A stretch of DNA of 64,000 nt from Hortaea werneckii (Eukaryota > Ascomycota > Dothideomycetes > Mycosphaerellales > Teratosphaeriaceae). The position numbers and the translations under genes were made by a program. The stretch is taken from the NCBI GenBank assembly GCA_037044905.1, contig JBAOKB010000063.1:124001-188000 (forward strand). Direction: 5' to 3'. The notes under the pieces are model-generated. The model had not been told where the DNA came from. It made no database searches and was given only the letters and a program-made list of their open reading frames with translations. The stretch's first letter is position 1. Each line of letters starts with the position of its first letter. Below are positions 1 to 10,448 of the stretch, one piece after another.

Positions 1-1120
1 ATCATTAACGAGCTGCTAACATGTCGCTAGGGCGTTCGTAAGTCCCATTAGCATGACTCGAAATTGGTAGAGTCCGTAGCGTGTCCTAAAAGCTGTCTTC
101 CATTCTTCTCCCTTGGCCATTCGTACTGCGTAGAATGCGTCTCGTAGATCGATCTTTGAGTACCAGTTTGCTCCGGTAAGTCGATCCTGCATTTCTTCGA
201 TGTTGGGTAGTGGATATCGGTTTTTGACCGTGACTTCGTTGAGTCGTCGATAGTCGATTACCATTCGTAGTTTTCCTCCTTTCTTTGGAACGAACATTGC
301 TAGTGAAGCGGCTAGCGATTGGGATTTCTCTATCCATCCCTTGTCGCTCTTCTCTTTCAGCCATCGTCGTTGCTCTTCGAGCTCTTTTTCGGATAACCTG
401 TATAGTGGCCCCCATGGTGGATCTTTGCCGGGCTAAAGTTGTATTCGGTGATCCCATGGTTGATGTCTAGGTAAGGCGGCTAATCCTTCCTCTTCCTGGA
501 AGAGCGGTTTCCATATCTTAAACTCTTTAGGGATCTCTGGAGGTGCGTTAGTTCTCCCTTTATCTCTCACCTTATGACCTGGCTGGGCTAGCTTAGTGTC
601 CGTGGAGACCATCTCCTTGCCGTTTCTATCGGAGTATGTTATCGGTTGACGTTCTAATTTACAGAACTGTCTTTCCTCATCTACCATCGCACGCTGTCGA
701 TGCGTAGGGTGGATGTCGGTAACGCAACCGCATCGCTCAAACTTGAGTACTCTTTTCCTCCAATCTATCAGAGGGTTGTGCTTTTCTAACCAAGGTGTCC
801 CCATCACGATGTCGTGACTGGCCATGTTAACGATATCCAGGCTAACAGTCTCGTGGTGCTGTTGGATAGCTAGGACTAGCGGCATTGTTTCGCTGTCCAC
901 TTCGGATAGAGATGATCCATCTGCGACCATCAATTCGTATCCGCCGTCTTTCTTTCGTCGGGTAGCGATCCCGTTTCGCTGGACAAAGCTAGTCGATATA
1001 AAGTTTCCGCTGGCTCCGGAATCGATCATAGCTTGTGTTGCGTGTCCATTGACAATGCATTTGGTACGGAATACCGGTGCTGCTAATGCTGTGGGAGCTT
1101 CGATAATGTTTACTTCCTAG
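1..1120 (-). pseudogene. Pol (aspartic protease and start of reverse transcriptase), two in-frame stops, cut by edge
   Basis: One frame runs leftward from about 1120 to the window edge. The aspartic protease active-site motif DSGASGNF sits near 1000-1026. After an in-frame TAG at 433-435 the frame continues unchanged into the reverse transcriptase fingers/palm: FVPKKGGKLRMVIDYRRLN, then YPLPNIEEM and WYSKIDLRDAF, where the D of KIDL is the first catalytic Asp. A second TAG lies at 16-18, just after the conserved MGLTNA segment. The YxDD box, RNase H and integrase lie outside the window. Both stops replace positions where Gln (CAG) would fit. Confidence 0.85.
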
Positions 1121-1715
1121 CGACTGCTCCTGTCGGCAGGGATCCTTCGTTTTTTGAATAGTATCCTGGCGAGTTGGCGTCTTCGAGACAGATCTCCCAA
1201 TCAAGGGGTCCATGTCGTGGGCCTAGGATAACCTTTCCTTGTGTCACTAATACCTTGATTTGTCCTTTAACAGTGGCTTTGACGTGCCCTAGTATCATGT
1301 TTCTCCATATTGGTAGTTGCACTAGTGGTCCTATGGGCTTTAGTTCCCATTGCTTCGTGGACTCGGTCAACTTGTGTCGCATTGCCTCCAACGATATGAG
1401 GTCTTCTTGATAAGCTTCCTGGATTCGGTGTAGTTCATGAAGTCGTGCCTTAATGATCTGGATTCGTTCTCTAACGCTTCTGGGAATGTGGATTCCATCG
1501 GGCGTTACATAGCTTCCATCAGGTTGGAATGTGCTTCCAATCGGTGGTCGTTCTTGCACGTATGCTGCTGCATCGTAATCGACGTTGACAAGTCGATAGT
1601 TCCAGAACATTGCTCTAATTCGGTTGAGCATGTTGTCGAACTCGATCGGGTGAAGTCGTCGTTTCCCTTGGATCTTGGGGAATACAGTCTCGAGTTGATG
1701 CATAATAAAGATCAT
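1110..1715 (-). pseudogene. Spacer ORF between gag and protease of gypsy element
   Basis: An open frame of about 200 codons lies between gag and the protease, in a different frame from pol. It has no motif I recognise; it is rich in charged residues with a probable helical stretch (IQIIKARLHELHRIQEAY). The segment between gag's stop (2001) and this ORF encodes a very acidic stretch in another frame (EEEYTDDEEPDD), so the gag C-terminus and this ORF may once have been continuous and since frameshifted. It could be an element-specific accessory region or the N-terminal part of Pol. Confidence 0.5.
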
Positions 1716-2000
1716 TATCCTTTTGATGGGTTCAGATCCTTAAATGGTGAATGTCGATATTTCAAGGTCGTCTGGCTCTTCGTCATCTGTATATTCTTCC
1801 TCTAATGAACTACCGTCCTGCGCTGCTATCGTCTGCGCTATCATTTGTAGTTGTTCCAGGTTTGGTCCCGTAAGTTCCGGTTCGGGGTCGTTATTTTGTG
1901 GAGATTCTTCTTCCTCTAGCAGTTCTTCTTCCTGCTCAGGGGGTGTGTTTTCTTGCAGAGTTGCGTCCTCCCAATTGAATGGTGGTGGAGACCTTCCTCT

Positions 2001-3125
2001 CTAGGAATTTCCTAAGTCTCTCATCTGCTGTAGCGGCTGGCCTCGTATCATCACGTTGAATTCCATCCTAGCCTTGCGTGGCTTCTTGGGATAGTGACCA
2101 CTTGCTTGCTTGTCTGATTCGTGGGTCTTGCAATAGTCGTCGTAGCAACCCGTCCAATGCACAGCCTTATGGTCTGGTTCCGTCTTTGGTTCCTCAACGA
2201 GTTTTGATACATCGTAGGCGCCTCGTCCATCGTTTGCTTCGTCGATGGGTTCCTTTACTAGCATCATGTTGAGTTGCTCCTGCGGTCGCACCTTTCGTCC
2301 GCGGCAATCTCGTGCGTAATGCCCTATCTTGTGGCAATTGTAGCACTCCGGTCCTTCTCGTTTCTTTCCTCTGTTGCTGTTCCCTTGGAACTTCCCTTTA
2401 CCCTTGGCTCCGTGCATGCCTTTTCCTTTCGGCTTGCGTTGGATGATATCCAATTCCATGGCATCAGGATCGCGACGAGACCCTCCAGTCCAGCTGGTAG
2501 AGTTGTAGCCAGATCGTCCGCGATACTGTCCATTGTGGCGTTTTTCCATCTTTCTCTCGTAAAGCCTATCGTCAATTTCGATAGCATCTTGAATCATTAG
2601 TTCGAGAGTGTCGTGAGATGCACCTGAGCGCATGAGTTCATCCTTGACGTCGTCCTTGAGTCCAGTGTAATACATAGTAAGTAAGGCTTGGTCATCCCAA
2701 CCAGTCTTGCCTAAATACTCCCTGAACTTAGCGGTGTATTGCGAAGTAGACGTCTTCTGTTTCAGGTGTTGGATGACTCGGATGGCGACTTGTTTTTCGT
2801 TACTCAACCCATAAATGTTTCGAATGGCTTTAACATAGTTGTCCCAGCTGTTAAAGATTCCTTCGGTGTCGATGTTCTGGTGCAAGACTTCGTGCAGTCT
2901 GGGTCGAATCCATTGTTGGACTTGTCCCCTAAGATAAGAGGATGCAAGTAGAGTCTTCTTGGGGTCCTAAGTAATATTTTCGAAACGAAAGTAAAGTGCC
3001 ATTTGGTTCAGCCAATCGTCAAGCTTCGATCGATCGCCATAGTAGTAGTCCGGTTTGGCGACTTTGATATTGTTGTCGTTGGTACGCTGCTGAACGCTGG
3101 TGTCTCGGTTCTCGGATGGAGCCAT
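2001..3125 (-). pseudogene. Gag polyprotein of gypsy element, one in-frame stop
   Basis: The frame opens with ATG at 3123-3125 (MAPSENRDTS...) and runs to the stop at 2001, interrupted by TAG at 2967-2969. The residues after the break resume the usual retrotransposon gag fold (KKTLLASSYLRG, then WDNYVKAIRNIYG). A CCHC zinc knuckle, CYNCHKIGHYARDC, lies near the C-terminal third, after a basic Lys/Gly-rich stretch; it would bind the element's RNA during particle assembly. Without the stop the product would be about 374 residues. A CAG codon (Gln) fits the position of the stop, so a C-to-T change is a simple explanation. The call is firm; non-functionality is inferred from the stop. Confidence 0.85.
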
Positions 3126-3185
3126 TGTTGTCTGAGGTACAAAGTTCCTTGAGGGTGTTCAAAGTGTTGCGACCCTACGAAGTAG

Positions 3186-3600
3186 TGTCACGGATTTAGA
3201 GCTCGTTGGAACAGATGTGTCAAGACAACTGGGTTGTGGGATAACTGATTGTGACAAGGCTGTTGGTTCTCTACCTAACAGTCGGATTGCAACATGAGTT
3301 GAACACACGAACTCCTAACGAGAAACATGCCTAGTTATATACATAAGAGATTCGTGTCTTCATGCAATAGTTCGCTGGGTCGCTCAGCGGTCCGGCGCTC
3401 CAAGGTCGCCGGGTCGCTCAGCGGTCCGGCGCTCCAAGGTCGCCGGGTCGCTCGTCGACCGGTCGGCCTCTTGCATATATGCAGTGGTTCGCCTGCCAAG
3501 GCAGCGCTCTCCTGCATACTGATCACGTGACCTTTCCTTGCTCCAGTCCTTACTGGCCAATCGCTTCGGGTTCGAGCGTCCCGTGACCGTGTTCGTAACA
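3186..3600 (-). repeat. 5' LTR of the gypsy element (inner end approximate)
   Basis: Read on the minus strand the sequence begins TGTTACGAACACGG at 3600 and ends near GTGACA at about 3186, so it has TG...CA termini. It precedes the gag start by about 60 bp. It contains a 34-bp tandem duplication (3381-3414 and 3415-3448) and a TATATAA stretch around 3335-3342 that could be the promoter TATA element. The partner LTR is outside the window, so the inner boundary and primer-binding site cannot be confirmed. Confidence 0.65.
3381..3448. repeat. Two 34-bp tandem direct repeats inside the LTR
   Basis: The unit starting CGCTCAGCGGTCC is present at 3381-3414 and again, identically, at 3415-3448. It lies upstream of the TATA-like stretch in the direction of transcription, that is, in the presumed U3 enhancer region. 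Confidence 0.9.
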
Positions 3601-4310
3601 TCTAGTTACTACTAAACTCGACTAGTAAGACTTAACCTTTTAATTAAGGTATTATTACTTTATTTAAGGCTCTCTATAAGCATAGCTAGCTTTGGTTTAT
3701 AGCTAAAGAGTTCGATAAGGACTAAGAGCCTAGTAAGACTATAAACCTACTAGAAGCCTTTAGATTTATAAAACAAGCGTAGCAAGAGCTTTTAGTAGTA
3801 ACTATAGCTAACTACTAGATCTACGCGTAGCTTTATTAGTAAGAGGCTTAATAGTAGCCGCTTTAGTAGTAAGAGGCTTAGCTAGAGGTTTAAAACCTTA
3901 TAGAGGGCCTCTATTAGTAGAGTCGGATCTAGAGCCTTATAGATGTTAACGCTCTTATTAACCTAGTAGAGGAAGCTATTAAAGATTAGCCTAATAAGGC
4001 TACTAAAGCTATAGCTACTTAGTTTAATCTACTACTTAAGGAAGAGGTTAAAAATAAGGTCTTTAAGTAGTTACTAGTAATTACGCCTTCTAAAGCGCTT
4101 TAGTTGCTACGAGGCCTACGCCTCTATAAAGAATAATCTACTAACTATAATAGTAAGCGCTTAAAGGGTTTTAATTTACTTAAAAAGGTGCTTTAGAAGC
4201 GTTATAGAGAGAGCCTCTACTAAGAGAGGCTAGATAATTAGCTAAATACGTAACCTTTTTAATGTAGCAATAGAGCCTCTATAACAATTACTAAAGCTTG
4301 ATTTTTGACA
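3601..4310. repeat. TA-rich RIP-type repeat relic
   Basis: This stretch is packed with TpA and nearly devoid of CpA and TpG, the dinucleotides consumed by repeat-induced point mutation in ascomycetes. Stops occur in all frames and no protein can be read. The edges are sharp: the left is the LTR end at 3600, the right is a return to normal composition near 4305. Short internal echoes such as AGTAAGAGGCTTA occur at about 3838 and 3868. The original element cannot be identified. Confidence 0.75.
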
Positions 4311-6304
4311 TTGTTACAGCGAGAGTTGACTGTATGTAGAAGTAGAAACCGGGGTAGCAAAGGCACCGCGACTAGTCCATTGGAGCCCGGCTGCGGACTC
4401 GTCCCGCGGAACGCCCGCCCGATTCCGTCCACCTCCATTACCTAGGTACCCTCCTGTTGTTTGCCAACTTCCGCCTTTCATCGAACAGCCGTCTTCGTAC
4501 TTATCAAAATGTTTAAAACTGGTCATAGCACAAGAGATACTGCCTGGTAAACGTCGCCTGACAGACGTCGAGGCAGGCATGCTCCTCGATTGATGAAAAA
4601 AGCTCACTTGGCATACCCATCCGGATGGACCATATCCTCGACCGCCATGCTTACTACTTCACATCCACATTCGAAGGCTTCCATGCGGGCATGCTTGATT
4701 TTCCAGCATGCTCATGTAATGAACGAGCGAGAATGAGTAGGCTCGAGGCAGGTTTACCCTGCTAAGTCGTTTGGTCTGCTATGAACCTGGTAAGTATTGA
4801 ACGCGATATTACCTAGGTAGACTAAGAGCCACGTCCAGAGCCCGTGCAAACATTTGTCCACTTATTGCATAAACGCCTTTCGAGAAACAGTGCCTTGGAA
4901 GCTCTCTGACGCGGCCATCGGAGCCTGAAGACCTTTGGGGGGCGGCAAGTCGCGGAGATCGATTGTCTTGTTTGTACTTTCATGGCTGCCTTTGTCGTCT
5001 CCGATGCTGCTTGGACCTTTGTGGATGGCAGGAATACATTCCGCCTGGGCTTCCAGATCACTTTGGGCTTCCATTGCCCTCCATTTGACTCGCTTTGCGT
5101 TGTGTGCGTTGCGTTGAATCTTCGGATATTATGGGACTGCTTCATCAACCTATCGCGATGATATGTCCCACTCTGCAGACACATGTACGCCTATACGCCC
5201 GACAAGCAAGACGACACGGAAAGATTTATCCAGATGAGATCAGTATCGCCGCCTGAAGCTGAACCGCAGCACGGACAACTGGCTATCGACCAACCGTTCC
5301 AGGATACGAGAAGTGATTTTACTTGGAATTTCAGGGTTCGCCGACATAATGACAAGCGCACTAGACAGTCAAATGCACTCAAGAATGCGAAAGGTAGCCT
5401 TGGTAGCTCGACGGAAATGGTTGGATTGCTGGTACCGCCCAACGCTTGCCATGGGTTGCTGGAAATTACGATTGGAATTGCTCGCTTAGGAGTGATCAGA
5501 ATGATATCGAAATACCTACTTTACTATTCTAGGCCATTGATGAGTAGGCTTGGTACAATACCAGTCCAAATACTTTGCCGAATCCTTTGGAGGCGTACGA
5601 ATATCATAGGGCTCCACCCGTGTGCCGAAGCATATTTTTCATTGGGACGATACGTGCTCATAAAGCTTCCAAGAAGGGGCCTCGTGTTGCGATGTCAACA
5701 TCACTCTTACGGTAGGTCAGAGCCTGAGTCTGAGCGGCGAACGAAGTTTGGCGGGAGCTTGCCCGGTAAGCCCGCTCTCGAGGCACCGGCAAACGGACTC
5801 ACTTCTCCTGACTGAAGCATCAGATATACAACATGTGCCTTGGGCAATGAAGCCATGTGGGTGAATGCATAGGCAGTTCTGACTTCATTGTGAAAGCTCA
5901 TGATGTTGCATAGTCCTGCATCTCCATCTGATGCCAGTCAAATGCGAGTCATATGTGGCGAGCTACTGGCCACTGGGGTCGCTCTTTCCCTTGATATCAC
6001 CGCACCTGCCTCTTTCTGCAGACATCTGATACCGAGCTAGTCTAGTCTCGCCCACCGGTCGTTGCCGTGCTTTCCACTGGGCAGCCTACTTAACACTCCT
6101 TCTCTTCCACCACAAACCCTTCTCTCTTCATCCTCTACCTCCTCATCCTTCATCACCACCATCACCAATCATCCACCCACACCACTTCCAACATCATTCA
6201 GCACCACCAACAACACAACACACAACACACAACACCACCACCACCACCACCACCACTCAACACCACAACTCAAGACCACCACCAAAACATCAACATTCTT
6301 CGTC
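4311..6304. other. Intergenic region and Argonaute leader
   Basis: No convincing gene. A 210-codon plus-strand frame (5183-5815) and a short minus-strand frame (4862-5074) match no family I know and have no supporting context. Two perfect TACCTAGGTA palindromes occur at 4439-4448 and 4810-4819. From about 6100 to 6300 the sequence is pyrimidine-rich and then CA-rich with a CAC repeat, typical of a fungal 5' untranslated leader; the open frame here has no ATG before 6305. Confidence 0.6.
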
Positions 6305-9286
6305 ATGGCTGGCGCTGCTAAGGCCAAAGCCGAGCAGGAGCGCGAGCAGGAGCGTCAAGCTGCGCTTGCCCGTAGCCACGCGTCTTCTCGTCACTCCCAT
6401 GCTGCCTCTCATGCTGCCTCCCATCACGGGAGCGGGTCCAAGAGCACCACGTCCTCCAGCTCTGGGCCTCGCAGCTCGGCTCCGCGATCCACGGCTGGGA
6501 GCCTCAACTCAGCCCGCTCAAGGTCTCTGTACCGCTACAACATGGACGGGAACGCGTCTCAGCCTTCTTCGGCCGGTGAGCGTAATCCTGCTACGGCTCG
6601 TCCAATCGTCGACCCCCGTCGTTTCGATCTCGCTGTTAGCGGTTGGTCAGCCGTCCGTGGGTACCAGCTCCCTAATGCCATGCCGCCTCGCCCGAAGCCG
6701 TCTACCCTTGGTCAAGCTGCAAAGGTCGGTCTCAACTCTTTCAAGGTCGACCTCAAGGGCGCAAAGCCAGTCTACCAGTTCGACGTCCTCATCGGCAATG
6801 GCCTCGAGAAGCGTGGGCTTGTCAAGGAAGTCTGGACCTGCAAGTCTGTCAAGGACACGCTTGGCAAAGGCTGGATCTTCGACGGCAACAAGCTCGCCTG
6901 GTCCATGAATCCTATCGACCGGGACATCAAAATCACGCTGGACATGGATAAGGAGCGCGGCCGCACTCCCAGGCCTGGAAAGACTAGCGAGCCCCTTCGC
7001 ATCTGTGTTCGCCAAACCAACCGTGTTCGTATGGACGTTCTAGATGCTTACATCGACGGGAAGATCTCATTCGACAACGCCTGCCTAGAGGCCATCAACT
7101 GCCTGGATCATGTTCTGCGGGAGTATCCTAGCATGAAGTATACCCAAATCAAGCGTTCATTCTTCGCCCGCGGCGAGAGACGCTTCAGTCTCGGCGGCGG
7201 CATCGAGGCTTTCAAGGGCGTTTACTCGTCTATGCGAATCGTCTCTGGCGGTCCTAGCCAGAAGCCGCACCTAGCGGTGAACGTCGACGTCGCAAATGGC
7301 ACTTTCTGGTCAGAGAATTCACTCCATACTGCCGCTGTGCAGCTTACCAACCGTCGCGACGTTAACGATCTGGTTAACGCCTGCCGTCAAGGTGAGAGGG
7401 GCGGCGCGGCTCTAGCGTTAAAGAAAATGCGTAGACTCCACATCTACTCCGAGCATCGAGGAACCGACAAGGAGAATCACGTTATTGACAGGTTCATCTA
7501 CCAATCTGCTCGGGACTTCACATTCGATCAGCCCGATGGCAACCAAATTTCGTTGTACAACTACTTCGCCACGAAGTACAAGATTCGTTTGCAGTATCCG
7601 GACCTCCCGCTGGTCAAGACGACCAAGAAAGGCAACGTCGTTCTGCCAATGGAGATCTGCAAGATTGCTTGCAATGAGCGATACAACTTCAAGATGGATG
7701 AACGTCAAACTTCCAACATGATCAAGTTTGCTGTCACTCCCCCTAACGAGCGCTGGCAGGCTATTGAGCACGGTCTCAGTATGCTTGACTGGGACAACGA
7801 TCCAGTGCTTAAAGCTTTCGGCATCAAGATCTCCCGTTCGCGCACTATTGCTGAAGGTCGTGTCATCCCGGCACCTGTCGTTCAATTCGGCCAAGGCGAG
7901 GCTAGGCCTGGTACCTCTGGTCGTTGGGATTTAAAGGGCAAGAAGTTCTTGACCTCGAACAATGTGCCGCTAAAGAGCTGGGCCGTCTGTGTTGTCCCTG
8001 GCCGTCGTGGCGGCAAGCCTGATCGTTCAATCACATTGAACTTCATGCGCGAGTTTGTCAAGATCTACAAGAACCATGGTGGTAAGGTTGAAAACAGCGA
8101 CCCGGCTTTCATCCTCGCTTCTGGTGACGACGTTGGTTCATGGGTCACCTCCGCCTGGAACGCCGCCGGGAATCAGGTCCAGGCTCGCCCTCAAATGCTG
8201 GTTTTCATTTTGCCTGACAAGGACTCTCAGGTCTACGGCCGTATCAAGCGCTCGGCCGAGTGTCGCTACGGTGTTGTCTCTCAGTGCATGCAATACGCGC
8301 ACGTACAGAAGTGTCAAGCGCAATACATCTCGAATGTGTGTATGAAGTTCAACGCCAAGCTCGGTGGTTCGACTGGACGTGCAGTTGGTGCAAAAAGCAA
8401 GGGCCCGGCTGGCCTCTTCACGGTGCCGACCTGTATCATTGGCGCCGATGTGTCCCACGCCGCTCCTGGGGCTCAAACTCCTTCGATGGCCGCCTTGACC
8501 ATGTCGATGGACAAGCTCGGCATTCGTTACGCTGCAAACTGCGAGACGAATGGCTTCAGGGTCGAGATGATCTCTTCGGACAACATCAAGAACATGCTAA
8601 AGCCTATGCTTCAAACCTGGACTCAAAACGTTGGTCAAGGCAAGTTTCCAGCGCGCATCATCTACTTCAGGGATGGTGTCTCTGAGGGCCAGTATCAGCA
8701 TGTTCTCGAGCAGGAGGTTCAAGATATGAAAGCTTTGATTCGGTCCGCCAATGCCAGTCTTAACATTCCATTCTTGGTCATCGTCGGCTCCAAGCGTCAC
8801 CATGTGCGCTTTTTCCCGCAGCACGGCGACCGTAACGGCAACCCTCTGCCGGGTACTCTGGTTGAGTCCGGCGTCACTCATCCATTCGAGAACGACTTCT
8901 ACTTGAACAGCCACGCCGCGATCAAGGGCACTGCTCGTCCTATGCATTATCACGTCTTGCTGAATGAGCCTGGAATGCCGAACGAGGAGATCCAAACCAT
9001 CATCTATGAGCACTGTTATCAATATATCCGTGCCACCACCCCTGTGAGCCAGCATCCGGCCATTTACTACGCGCACATTGCCTCCAACCGTGCCATCCCA
9101 CACGATCCGAAGTGGTCTGGCAGCTCTGACGGTGCGCCCACAGTAGCCAGCCGTCCGCGTTCTGGTTCCCAGTCTGGGTCTCAGGGTCGTTCTGGTAGTA
9201 GCTCTTCGGGTGCTCCTTCGGATGTCGAGAAGTTGATGCCGATGCCCAACCAGGGCGGCATTCTCTCCAGCATGTGGTACATCTAG
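6305..9286 (+). CDS. Argonaute (QDE-2/AGO-like small-RNA-guided endonuclease)
   Basis: A single-exon protein of 993 aa. It binds small RNAs and silences matching transcripts, the effector of fungal quelling and related RNAi. Order: Ser/His/Ala-rich disordered N-terminus (about 1-95), N domain, linker L1 (KYTQIKRSFF and GGGIEAFKGVY, about 270-305), PAZ (about 340-470), MID (about 555-690), PIWI (about 700-945), C-terminus MWYI. The slicer tetrad is complete: D715 (IGADVSH), E754 (RVEMIS), D790 (FRDGVSEGQ), H924 (YYAHIA), with spacing matching human AGO2. The MID 5'-phosphate residues are also present: Y644, K648, Q660, K685. ATG 6305 is the first in-frame ATG. The nearest upstream neighbours are transposon remains about 2 kb away. 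Catalytic competence is inferred from residues. Confidence 0.96.
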   Translation: MAGAAKAKAEQEREQERQAALARSHASSRHSHAASHAASHHGSGSKSTTSSSSGPRSSAPRSTAGSLNSARSRSLYRYNMDGNASQPSSAGERNPATARPIVDPRRFDLAVSGWSAVRGYQLPNAMPPRPKPSTLGQAAKVGLNSFKVDLKGAKPVYQFDVLIGNGLEKRGLVKEVWTCKSVKDTLGKGWIFDGNKLAWSMNPIDRDIKITLDMDKERGRTPRPGKTSEPLRICVRQTNRVRMDVLDAYIDGKISFDNACLEAINCLDHVLREYPSMKYTQIKRSFFARGERRFSLGGGIEAFKGVYSSMRIVSGGPSQKPHLAVNVDVANGTFWSENSLHTAAVQLTNRRDVNDLVNACRQGERGGAALALKKMRRLHIYSEHRGTDKENHVIDRFIYQSARDFTFDQPDGNQISLYNYFATKYKIRLQYPDLPLVKTTKKGNVVLPMEICKIACNERYNFKMDERQTSNMIKFAVTPPNERWQAIEHGLSMLDWDNDPVLKAFGIKISRSRTIAEGRVIPAPVVQFGQGEARPGTSGRWDLKGKKFLTSNNVPLKSWAVCVVPGRRGGKPDRSITLNFMREFVKIYKNHGGKVENSDPAFILASGDDVGSWVTSAWNAAGNQVQARPQMLVFILPDKDSQVYGRIKRSAECRYGVVSQCMQYAHVQKCQAQYISNVCMKFNAKLGGSTGRAVGAKSKGPAGLFTVPTCIIGADVSHAAPGAQTPSMAALTMSMDKLGIRYAANCETNGFRVEMISSDNIKNMLKPMLQTWTQNVGQGKFPARIIYFRDGVSEGQYQHVLEQEVQDMKALIRSANASLNIPFLVIVGSKRHHVRFFPQHGDRNGNPLPGTLVESGVTHPFENDFYLNSHAAIKGTARPMHYHVLLNEPGMPNEEIQTIIYEHCYQYIRATTPVSQHPAIYYAHIASNRAIPHDPKWSGSSDGAPTVASRPRSGSQSGSQGRSGSSSSGAPSDVEKLMPMPNQGGILSSMWYI

Positions 9287-10448
9287 ACGGTCATGGTGGA
9301 GGAAGAGATCAGATAGCAGGAGGGGTTCAATTGGCTGAAGGGAAAAGGTTGGGGAGGGGGCTCAACAAGGAAGGGTATTTGAGAAGTGAACAGCATGGGG
9401 TTTCTTTTGTCTAGCTTGGGAAACGAGGGTTCATAACATGAAGAGGAGGCAGGACGGTTCAGTTTAAGCGATGGCCCAGAGCCATTCGGCCTGAAGTTTC
9501 AGGCCGATCGTGTGTTTTGCTTGATGAGTTGCCCGGGTCTGAGTGAACGGGCTTGATTTCGGTTGATAGCTCCAGAAAAATCAGAAAGTGCCTTTGGGCC
9601 ACCAAAAACTGGCTTCACTTCCTTTCTGACATTAATCTTGCTTGACCATGCTGCAGAAGAGTCTCTCCGACAATCGAATTCGGACAGTCCATCGCTGTGC
9701 CCAGATCATGGACACGAGCAAGCACAGAGAAAAACAATGGAGGAAAAGGCCCGAAAACTCTGCAATGGACAACAATGAGAAATAGAGAAGATGAGCACAC
9801 GAATCGTGTATACACAGCCGCCGTCCCTTCCAAAAAAAAGAACGAAGGAAGCAGCCCTCTTTTCCGGCATTCTTGAGCTGGTTTTGTCTGCTCTGTGTTG
9901 GTATCATTCTATATACATCATCGTCGTCCTCCATCATCCCCTCGAAGCCTTTTTCGTCCACTCTTACTTGGCGTTCGTTCGTGAAAAAAGAGAAATATAA
10001 GAAAAGACAAAAAAACCGGTTTCCCACACTGGCGGCGTTTTCCGTCTTTACTCCGAAAGCCAGGATTCCCCAGTCGAATGGTTGATTGTTGGAAGAAAGT
10101 AAAAGGTTGTTGTCCCTTGCCCTGACGCCGGTCCCAATGTCGTGTCGCTTGAAGGGGAAAAGGGGAGAAAGGAGAGCCGATACAAATCACCCGATTTTTC
10201 GTTATTGTTGATGTTTTTGTGAACTCCCATGGTATGCAAAATGCGGTTTGGCGCTGAAATGTCGGTCAAAGCAGGACTGTCCCTTTACTATCGGTTTTGC
10301 GGGATGAACTTCCAGCTTCTCATCCGACAAAAGTCAAGTCGGGTTGCTGTGAGTAATCCTCCTTAAGACCCGAAGCCGCGTGCGGCGCGCAGTCTGTATG
10401 TGTGCTAGCATGAACGATATGATCCAGGCAAAACGTTCATCCTCCTCC
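9287..10448. other. Intergenic; Argonaute 3' region with two inverted repeats
   Basis: No gene seen. Just after the Argonaute stop are two hairpin-capable sequences: a perfect 9-bp inverted repeat CGGCCTGAA/TTCAGGCCG with a 2-nt spacer at 9487-9506, and GCCCG...CGGGC at 9531-9552. The rest is A/T-homopolymer-rich sequence between two convergent genes. Confidence 0.6.

Larger units (their letters stand above)
1..3600 (-). mobile_element. Ty3/gypsy LTR retrotransposon, truncated by window edge, degenerate
   Basis: On the minus strand the order is LTR (right), gag with a CCHC zinc knuckle, a spacer ORF, aspartic protease and the start of reverse transcriptase, which is the Ty3/gypsy layout. The rest of pol (RNase H, integrase) and the second LTR would lie left of position 1. 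The coding frames carry in-frame TAG stops at 2967-2969 (gag), 433-435 and 16-18 (pol), so this copy cannot make intact proteins unless the stops are suppressed. Its composition is close to that of the genes, unlike the TA-rich block starting at 3601, so it probably inserted later into an already decayed repeat. Confidence 0.9.

Noticed and set aside
3560..3600. tRNA-like B box (GGTTCGAG) near the LTR end
   Set aside because: No matching A box or cloverleaf; it belongs to the LTR end, found by its TG terminus. No tRNA gene was recognised anywhere in the window.
4862..5074. 70-codon minus-strand frame with a fairly protein-like composition
   Set aside because: No homology recognised, no extension by plausible splicing found upstream, next to degraded repeats.
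5183..5815. 210-codon plus-strand frame upstream of Argonaute
   Set aside because: No family resemblance, no signal peptide or domain, and its codon composition looks random. Could be real but cannot be supported.
6062..6304. In-frame extension of Argonaute with a His run
   Set aside because: No ATG in this stretch (it opens at TTG); the sequence is pyrimidine- and CA-rich leader. ATG 6305 is the start.
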